Shown: in pieces, positions 57,655 through 64,000 of the stretch
Numbering within the stretch: the first letter of the stretch is position 1
How the letters are laid out: each line of letters begins with the position of its first letter
NCBI GenBank assembly: GCA_001692895.1
Contig: KV748191.1
Span: forward strand, 1,240,001 to 1,304,000
Reading direction: 5' to 3'
DNA length: 64,000 bases
From: Cenococcum geophilum 1.58
Taxonomy: Eukaryota; Ascomycota; Dothideomycetes; Gloniales; Gloniaceae
The notes under the pieces: model-generated
Database searches by the model: none
The model's input: the letters and a program-made list of their open reading frames with translations, nothing else
What the model was told of the DNA's origin: nothing
Program-made: the position numbers and the translations under genes

Positions 57655-57922
57655 TGTATAATTACAGCACCTGTTGTACTAAACGCGTGCTTACGCGTTC
57701 GGTACACCAGGTACGCGTTTACGCGTTTAGTGCACTAACTACTCGCTTACGTGTCTGGTGCACTTATAAAGCACTAACTAATTAGGGGGGAGGTGTATCA
57801 GTATATAGACCACGTAGTCTGCTTTATATAATCGACAGTCACTATCTAAACAAGTATACGATACTACATGTATTTCGTGCCCGTGGATATGACTCACTTA
57901 TACTATTAAGTTAGTACGAACA
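57655..57922 (+). repeat. CoA-2 3' LTR (268 bp)
   Basis: Starts TGTATAATTACAGCACC and ends TTAGTACGAACA, followed by the target copy CTAAG. No clear polypurine tract precedes it; the bases before are TTTTTTAAGTACTGCTAG. Confidence 0.93.
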
Positions 57923-58616
57923 CTAAGGCATTATATTAATTATGCACAGAATAATTGGGTATTACTATTACCAGTTATATAGTTTGTATATAATATAACA
58001 CTATAAAAAGGAATAGGCATATTACTATTTAAGGCGAATTACGGATATAAGCCAAGGACCTTATTATTACTACGTTAAGTAAAGAAGATAAGTAGTATAG
58101 CTAAATAGAGAATAAAGAGTTTAATAAATCTTTATGCAAACCTTACGGAGACAGCTAAGGTGGTATAGTAAAGAATAAAAAGGTACTACGATGCTAAGAG
58201 ATCTAAGGGACCAGATCTTAAGGAGGGAGATAAAGTATAGCTACTATACAAATTTTTTAAGAGTTGACGACTAAGTAAGAAGTTGGACTATGTTAGACTA
58301 GGACCTTTTAAAATTACGTAGAGAATTTTACTAGTTATATTTAAGTTAAATCTACCAGCTAAGATAAAGATCTACCCTATACAGTATATTGCAATACTAG
58401 AGCCAGTATACGGGAATGTTAAGCTACCGGTTTATGAAGTAGATATATATAGAGGATAAGAGGAAGATAAATAGCAAGTTTTAAAGATCGTTAGTTATAA
58501 GGATATTAATAATAAAATATAGTATAAAGTAAAGTGGATAGGCTACGACGAGACTACCTAGGAGCTACTAGAGAACCTAAAAAACGCTATAGGAAAGGTA
58601 CAGGAGTATTAAAAGA
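57923..58616 (+). pseudogene. GyA-2 pol, last part: integrase C terminus and chromodomain
   Basis: Resumes GyA after CoA-2. The integrase tail contains G-D-K near 58230 and is followed by the chromodomain V-L-K-I-V-S-Y-K-D (58479 onward) and K-V-K-W-I-G-Y-D-E-T-T near 58530-58565, where one aromatic-cage Trp survives and a second has become TAG. The chromodomain ends with N-A-I-G-K-V-Q-E-Y near 58612. A 99-codon open stretch at 58534-58833 is a shifted frame of this and the next region. Confidence 0.83.
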
Positions 58617-59243
58617 GAAAAGGTTAGGTAATATTAATAAAGGGGAATCGCTAAAGAACAAGTTACCTAAAGGGGACTTAGGAAGAGCGACTGCCGAACT
58701 ACTTAAAGTTGTTTCCTTTACTATTAGAAGAGAATCCGTTCTTTTATTACTAAGTTCCTATAAACCTTATTTTATAAGTTTCCACTCCTTAAAACAACCC
58801 TTTTTACGTACTTTCTTAAGACGAAGTAGATAGGTAGACGCCGTAATACGAGCATTTAGGGCCTTCTGTTCTATATTCTAAAAACACTTAAGCTCTATAA
58901 GGGCCTACGCTAGGTCACTATTAAGCTTCGCAGTAGTAGATTAAACACAAGACCCTATAACAAATTACTTAGGGAACTTAGAGACTATTAAAAGTTATAG
59001 GACGCGTATACTTAGCGTTAGAAGTAGAATAAATATCGCAAGACAATTAAATGTTTACTTTAGTGCACTCTAAATAGAAAGAGGGTTATTAAGATAAAGG
59101 ACTCGCTAACGTAATATAGACTAACCCCTCTTTTAAACAACGAGAATATAAAGACGGCATTATTTTACTAAGCGATAATATTACAGTAATAGTGTAGGCA
59201 CGACGTTACGCGTATAAAGAAGAAGAAGAGGCTTTAGGTATTA
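58617..59243 (+). pseudogene. GyA-2 third reading frame, first part
   Basis: Beyond the chromodomain the plus strand again shows long frames broken only by TAA/TAG. From about 59100 one frame reads T-N-P-S-F-K-Q-R-E-Y-K-D-G-I and then an acidic stretch K-E-E-E-E-A-L-G-I at 59217-59243, where the LINE LnA-2 interrupts. Upstream of 59100 a different frame looks open (R-L-L-S-F-A-V-V-D and similar), so a frame change or splice may lie near there. I recognise no domain. Confidence 0.5.
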
Positions 59244-61067
59244 ATAATAATTCATTGCTTAACGTCCGATTCGGATCCCTATTGGGCCCATACAGACTAC
59301 TCCTTATTTATATATAGGGAGAAAACTCAACTTAAAAAAGACTTAACTTAAGAAAACCCCATGATCCATCTCCCCGCCTCTTAGGACTCGCCTATAAGGC
59401 GCCTATAAGGCGCCTATGAGTTACCTATGGTGCTTCTACTACCTTACTTTTTAACCTTTTTAGGAACTACTGCTACCGTAACTAGCCTATGGACGCGCTA
59501 GTATTATACACTTTACTCTACTACTATAGAGTTATTAGGGGGCACCCATTGCTTGCCCCCCTACTCTTTATTATTATTTCTTTTATAACCTAGAACTAGT
59601 TTAGTATATTTTAGCTAATAAGCTACTAGGTAACCGCCTTAAGGCCTTTTTATATTAAAAGTAGTGTCTTATAGTTCTCTATGCTAGCTACTAAGAGCAT
59701 TACTTCTTAGTTAGTGTATAAGGGGTATAACAGTATTATATATTTTAGTGTCTGTCTTAGCCAGCCACATTTATATCTTAGGCTACCTACTAGGACACCC
59801 ACCTAGTAGAGCCAGTCTTTTAGTCCTATTATTCCTATTCTTAAGAGCGTTGCTATTATATTTTCTGCCTTTATTAGGCCTTTTTAGAGCCCTAGGGTGT
59901 CTACCCCCTATAGCGTTAACCATACTATAGCTTAGGTTCCTCTTGCCTTAATTAGCCTTTATACCTTTAACTCCTATACACCTCTTTAGCGTTAGTTTAG
60001 CCAGTATTATATTACGGTAAATAGTTTCCTAGCGTTCTTTCATGCTCTACTTTAGCTCCTTTCTCTCTCTTGCTATTATCCTTACTGGCCTCTTATATGT
60101 CTCCCTTCCTCCTTTATATGGGCCTGGGCCCTAAAGCAGCACTATTCTTCTTCTGCTTTCTTTACCTGTTTCTCTAATATATCTTCCCTACTTTAGGGTT
60201 ATTGGTTTATTCTCCTATAAGGCGCCCTAGGGTCCCTCCATAGTTTATTTAGGCGTGTCTTAATATACTTTATAACATTAGAGTTATATTCCTTTTACGC
60301 CCTTTATATTATAGCGGCTTTAATATATAGTTATAGGGGGGGAATATTAGCTTCCTTCTTAAGTAGAGCTGTGGCCGTTCGCTTATATCCGCCTGTTATA
60401 CTCTAAAGGCAGGCTGTTTAGACCTTTTAGAGTAGTTTAAGGAGCGATTTAGGGGGGCCTTTCTTAGATTCTCTAATGGCCCAAATACTAGACCTATACG
60501 TTATAGTTAGCCGGACAACTGCTATATATAGTAGGCGTAACCTCTAGAAGCATAGACCCTATATAGAATTAACAATCCTAGATAATGCGATATACTATAC
60601 TTGGCCCTTATAGGCCGCTTACGCCGCATATACGCTCCACTAGAGCTTACTATCTACCTATACTTCTAATACTCTTAGGCCCTAAACTAGTTAACCCCTA
60701 AAGCCTTAGATGCGAATTATGTACTAGAGATTTATAAATTAGTTGCGTTTTCTTATAAAATGGATTAGCTGGTATTTCTCTAGTAAGAATTGGACTCTAT
60801 ATCGTCTTGCTTATTCTATATAGGTGTTATATACTTTCTTTAGTGTTCTGCAATTCTCTACGGCTGTTGGCCCGTATATAATTAGGTTTGTGTTATTAAT
60901 AAAGCCTATCCCCTAGGTCGCCCCTTCCTTAAAGGAGTTAAGCAGGTTGCTTATAAAGAAAAGGAAGAGTATAGGCGAGAGGGGTAATCCTTATAGTATT
61001 CCTGTTGCAACTACGATAGGGGGGCTTTAGTATCCGCTAAAGACTAGTAATATTTCTTTTTAACACA
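59244..61067 (-). mobile_element. LnA-2: 5'-truncated LINE, reverse orientation
   Basis: An 1824-bp copy of the 3' part of LnA-1 (homologous to about 23340-25142), read on the minus strand. It is flanked by a 15-bp duplication AGGCTTTAGGTATTA (59229-59243 and 61068-61082), diagnostic of target-primed insertion with 5' truncation. It covers the end of the reverse transcriptase, starting near the catalytic box F-I-N-N-T-N at about 60890, the C-terminal region and the 3' untranslated region, ending in a short ATT repeat at 59244. The antisense 60-codon open stretch at 59748-59930 is a shadow. Confidence 0.92.
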
Positions 61068-61429
61068 AGGCTTTAGGTATTATAAGTAACGATATTAACT
61101 AAATTAATTAGACGGATATTACACCTCTAGTAAACGACTTGGAAATGCTAGGTATCTTTAAGGACGAAGATAAAAAGGAGGGAGATGGTGTTATAAACGC
61201 TTTAAGTACAATATTACGACTACTTAGAGAGGAGTTAGAAGAAGCTAGTTGGTTAATATAAGCACGGTCTAGAATAGAACCCGTGGAACTATATAATAAG
61301 GAATAGTAACCAAGGTTATATAACGTGCTATATATTAAACGCAAGGAATAGGAGGAACTTATATACTTTATATATAACACGTACCTTACGTATAAGGAGG
61401 ATTTTATAGGAGTACGGTTGTGTATTTAA
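61068..61429 (+). pseudogene. GyA-2 third reading frame, C-terminal part running into the LTR
   Basis: After the right target copy the frame continues through D-L-E-M-L-G-I-F-K-D-E-D-K-K-E-G (near 61137-61180) and L-L-R-E-E-L-E-E-A-S-W (near 61220) to V-R-L-C-I and TAA at 61427-61429. Only about four in-frame stops occur in 110 codons, all TAA/TAG. The LTR begins at 61284, so the last 48 codons are LTR-encoded. The charged, Glu/Leu-rich segment could be a coiled coil. The antisense open stretch at 61108-61380 is explained by the same low-stop composition. Confidence 0.6.
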
Positions 61430-61609
61430 GGACCCTTAGTCCCTACCTAGATAGTTCCTTCCTTATAGTAATTCTTAGAATATAATTGGAGTTAATCTAT
61501 TAGGCAACTACTCCACTAGTTATTATTATATTGTTGACTTACTTGCAATACCTATATACCTAGCCCATTAACGAGTCTACCGTAGTTTCTGCTATAAGGC
61601 TCTGTTATA
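61284..61609 (+). repeat. GyA-2 3' LTR (326 bp)
   Basis: Starts TGGAACTATATAATAAGG, with TG preserved, and ends GGCTCTGTTATA. It is closely similar to the LTR at 45498-45823. Confidence 0.87.
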
Positions 61610-61938
61610 AGAACTATATAACGAGAAATAGTAACTAAGGTTATATAATATAATCTATATAATCTGTGTAATCTATATAATTTATAATAGAGTAGATAAA
61701 GCATACGTACCTTACGTATAAAGGGGATTTCTTAGGAGTACGGTTGTATATTTAAAGGACCATAGTCCCTACCTAGATAGTTCTCTTCTTTGTAGTAATT
61801 CTTAGAATATAATTAGAGTTAATCTATTGGGCAACTACTCTACCAGTTATTATTACGTTATTGACTTTAATTTGCATCACCTATACACCTAGCTTAATAA
61901 CGAGCCTATTGTAGTTCTTACTATAAGGTTCCGTTACA
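61610..61938 (+). repeat. Diverged GyA-type LTR abutting the previous one
   Basis: Starts AAGAACTATATAACGAG directly after the preceding LTR and ends GGTTCCGTTACA. It keeps the family order but differs strongly between about 61650 and 61690, where it has AT-rich short repeats (ATAATCTATATAATCTG) in place of the family sequence. It is either an older solo LTR or half of a two-LTR junction. Its right end lies in a hAT transposase frame. Confidence 0.78.
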
Positions 61939-63832
61939 AATAAAGACCGCAAGCGTCGCTATATAGTATTGGGCCTTTATAAGGTTATTAGTAAATATAC
62001 TAGTAAGAATATAGTAGCTATTCTAGTCGCTCTATTTAGGGACTATAAAATTATAGGTAATATTGGGTTCTTTATAGCCAATAACACTAAGTTAAATAAT
62101 ACCTATATTAATTTAGTTCTTTAAGCCCTATATTTAAAAATATTAGTAAAGAAATAAAAAGTATATTAACTTTACTGCTTTGGCTATATAATAAACCTTT
62201 ATATATAGGCCTTTATTATTAGAATAGACGCTAATAAAATCTATAAAGAAATAGCAGCTATATACTGTAATTAGAATTACAGCAAGGTTTAAGAGCTTTA
62301 GAAGAAGTAGGGACTAGTTAGTTTACTTTAAAATATTATTTAGTATATTTATATAATCCCCTAGTATTGTAGTTTCTTTAAGAGTATTTAAATAGGAGGT
62401 CCTTTATTAGAATTTAATAGCCTAAAGGTACGTAATAGAGCTATAGTATTAAGATTTGCTACCTAGTAGAACGTTAGACAAATCTCTAATTAGCTATAGT
62501 ATTAGATTTTATATCTATTACCCTTAACGGTTATAATCTAAGCCTTATAGTTATAGTATTTAAACTTATAATACTATCTATAAAAATAATACTAATAATT
62601 TACTAGCTTATCTAAAATAACTAAACGTAATAGAATTTGGTCTTTTTAGCTATTTTATAATATTTAAACTGTAGAGAACGAATTACTATATTTTATAAGA
62701 CTTATAAACCTAGTAATAAAGCTAAAGCGTTTACTAAAGACGGCTTCCTTAGCTAAAGTACTGGCTCTAATTTAAACACCTTTATAACTACCTTAAGATA
62801 TTCTATAAGGCTATAATTATAATAAAAAGTAATTAAAGTTATACTAACTACTTTTAAATACTAAATTGGCTTTTTAAGGAGCTCTTATTAATTAAGTAGA
62901 AGTTTCTTAAACTTTCTACTTAATTACTTTAAAAACGGAAAAAGGCCGACGCTTAAGCCTATTAATACTTAGCAGACTATTTAGAAGTAGTATAAAAGAA
63001 GGGAAATAAGTACTATAATAAGGCTAATAATATAGCAGCGTATTACGCAGTAATTGTCCTTAATCCGACGCTTAAGATATAGTAGTTTAAGGACTATTAG
63101 AGGCCATATCCTATTAGGAAGGATTAGATTAATAGTATTAAGCAGAAGATTAAGGAGCTCTAGCTTAATTATAAAGGCCAGTATTTATCTATTTAATTAT
63201 CCTTACTAGATTTAGTACTAGTTTAGCAACCCCAGTAAGCAAAAATCTATACCTTTACTCAAAATTATAAGCGCCTAAAAACCGTTTATTAAAACGATAA
63301 GGCTACTACGCCTCCTCTAATTAATTGCTTTAATAAGTATTTATATATAAATAAGCTTAAGCTTAAAAAGTATAAACACTTTAACCTTATATAGTACTGG
63401 TAAAACCGCTATATAAGCTAGCCTAATCTTACTTACTTTACCCTTAATATCCTTATAGTGCCTTTTATAAGCGACAAATATAAATAACTATTTAGTAGCT
63501 GTAAGATCCTCCTTAAGGCTTAACGCTCTTAGCTATAGATAGATATAATTAAGGCAAATAAGGGTCTTTGGTATAGATATAGACCTCCACTAAAGGATAT
63601 ATTTAATAATAAGGATATTAACAAAGTAGAGGGAGAGCCGCGGCTACTAAAGCTCTCACCTAAAGAGGAGGCTAAGGCTCGGCTTACTACTGCAGTTGCT
63701 GCGGAGACTACTACTTAGGTGGATGACGGGGGTGAGGAGGCTTTAGCCAAAGAACTTGCTAAGGAGGCTGCTTTAGAGGGCGATAATGAGGCTAACGATA
63801 AGGAGGGCCTTTCTGCTGCTGATATAATGTAA
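61939..63832 (+). pseudogene. HtA: hAT transposase, C-terminal two thirds
   Basis: The frame from 61939 reads R-R-Y-I-V-L-G-L, then L-F-R-D-Y (near 62032), G-F-F-I-A-N-N-T near 62065 (the family's A-D-N, Asp changed to Asn) and C-F-G-Y-I-I-N-L at 62176 (C-F-G-H expected). The middle is eroded. The C-terminal dimerisation region is clear but in a shifted frame: N-L-T-Y-F-T-L-N near 63427 and S-D-K-Y-K-x-L-F-S-S-C-K-I-L near 63470-63515. An Ala/Glu-rich tail runs to TAA at 63830-63832 with almost no RIP stops. The first catalytic Asp and the zinc finger are missing because the GyA array cut into the gene; its 5' half is not in the window. Confidence 0.85.
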
Positions 63833-64000
63833 TATAGGTAATTTTTGGTAAGTTTGGCTACCCCATTGACGACCCAGAAGCATGCCAAGACTTACTATTT
63901 ATAGTATAGACTGCTTATGTAACTGCATTGGATTTATCCTGGAGCTCCAGGAGCCAAACCCTATCTTCTATGGAGTGGAGTGGATTCAAATCAAAATCCA
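63833..64000 (+). other. 3' flank of the hAT transposase
   Basis: Higher in GC and lower in TpA than the rest. The end carries repeated TGGAGTGGA and TCAAATCAAAATCCA, short direct motifs such as occur in hAT subterminal regions. The terminal inverted repeat itself may lie just beyond the window. Confidence 0.4.

Larger units (their letters stand above)
51567..57922 (+). mobile_element. CoA-2: full-length Ty1/copia element
   Basis: 6356 bp with 268-bp LTRs (51567-51834 and 57655-57922) flanked by CTAAG (51562-51566 and 57923-57927). It is the same family as CoA-1 but in plus orientation and with normal LTR ends. It interrupts GyA-2 in the integrase region. Its 3' untranslated region is about 220 bp longer than in CoA-1 and holds the hairpin block shared with CoB. 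Confidence 0.93.
45824..61283 (+). mobile_element. GyA-2: Ty3/gypsy element with CoA-2 and LINE insertions
   Basis: The internal region of the second tandem copy, bounded by LTRs at 45498-45823 and 61284-61609. It is complete from gag to the third reading frame when CoA-2 (51567-57922) and LnA-2 (59244-61067) are removed. It serves as the reference for placing the pieces of GyA-1. Confidence 0.85.

Noticed and set aside
58534-58833. 99-codon plus-strand open frame
   Set aside because: The chromodomain frame of GyA overlaps it in another phase and is supported by homology to GyA-1 and by motifs.
1-64000. tRNA or other host RNA genes and intact host protein genes
   Set aside because: None was recognised on either strand; every longer coding signal belongs to a transposable element.

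Overview
The window is a deep nest of dead transposable elements from a filamentous ascomycete genome; I see no ordinary host gene in its 64 kb. Three things point there. The families present are typical of Pezizomycotina: chromodomain Ty3/gypsy, Ty1/copia, Tad-like LINE, DIRS-like tyrosine-recombinase retroelement, piggyBac and hAT. Almost every element is decayed by C-to-T and G-to-A transitions that turn Gln and Trp codons into TAA/TAG and enrich TpA, the signature of repeat-induced point mutation (RIP). Reading frames are nevertheless conserved over kilobases. The species cannot be named from this. The few N positions (13267, 13388, 17546, 45265-45299, 47464) lie in repeats and reflect draft assembly.

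I named the elements locally. The backbone is a tandem of one Ty3/gypsy family, GyA. Copy 1 (about 811-45497, left-truncated) and copy 2 (45824-61283) share one LTR at 45498-45823. An LTR at 61284-61609 ends copy 2, and a more diverged LTR (61610-61938) abuts it directly. That last LTR ends inside a decayed hAT transposase reading frame (61939-63832).

GyA-1 was hit five times. From left to right these are gypsy GyB (1428-9057, site ATTAC), LINE LnA-1 (11094-25142), copia CoA-1 (minus strand, 25299-31621, site GGAAG), copia CoB (31960-38113, site ATAAG) and gypsy GyC (38758-44644, site GTTTC/ATTTC). GyA-2 was hit by CoA-2 (51567-57922, site CTAAG) and by a 5'-truncated LINE, LnA-2 (minus strand, 59244-61067, 15-bp site duplication). 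LnA-1 in turn carries a piggyBac element (11569-14967, TTAA), which itself carries a non-autonomous hAT element (13039-14201, 8-bp duplication) filled with a 12-bp minisatellite. LnA-1 also carries a DIRS-like element, YrA (15520-20612), with split direct repeats. The deepest nest is therefore minisatellite in hAT in piggyBac in LINE in gypsy.

GyB, GyC, CoA-2, CoB and the GyA gag were checked by position arithmetic: motifs kilobases apart fall in one frame, so decay is almost purely by substitution. The piggyBac transposase and the hAT minisatellite are clearly less mutated than their hosts, which fits later arrival. The most unusual structures are the CoA-1 end that has been replaced by an inverted copy of the other end, the complete A-B-A-B repeat layout of YrA, an about 80-bp hairpin block shared by two different copia families, and a GyA third reading frame that terminates inside the LTR.
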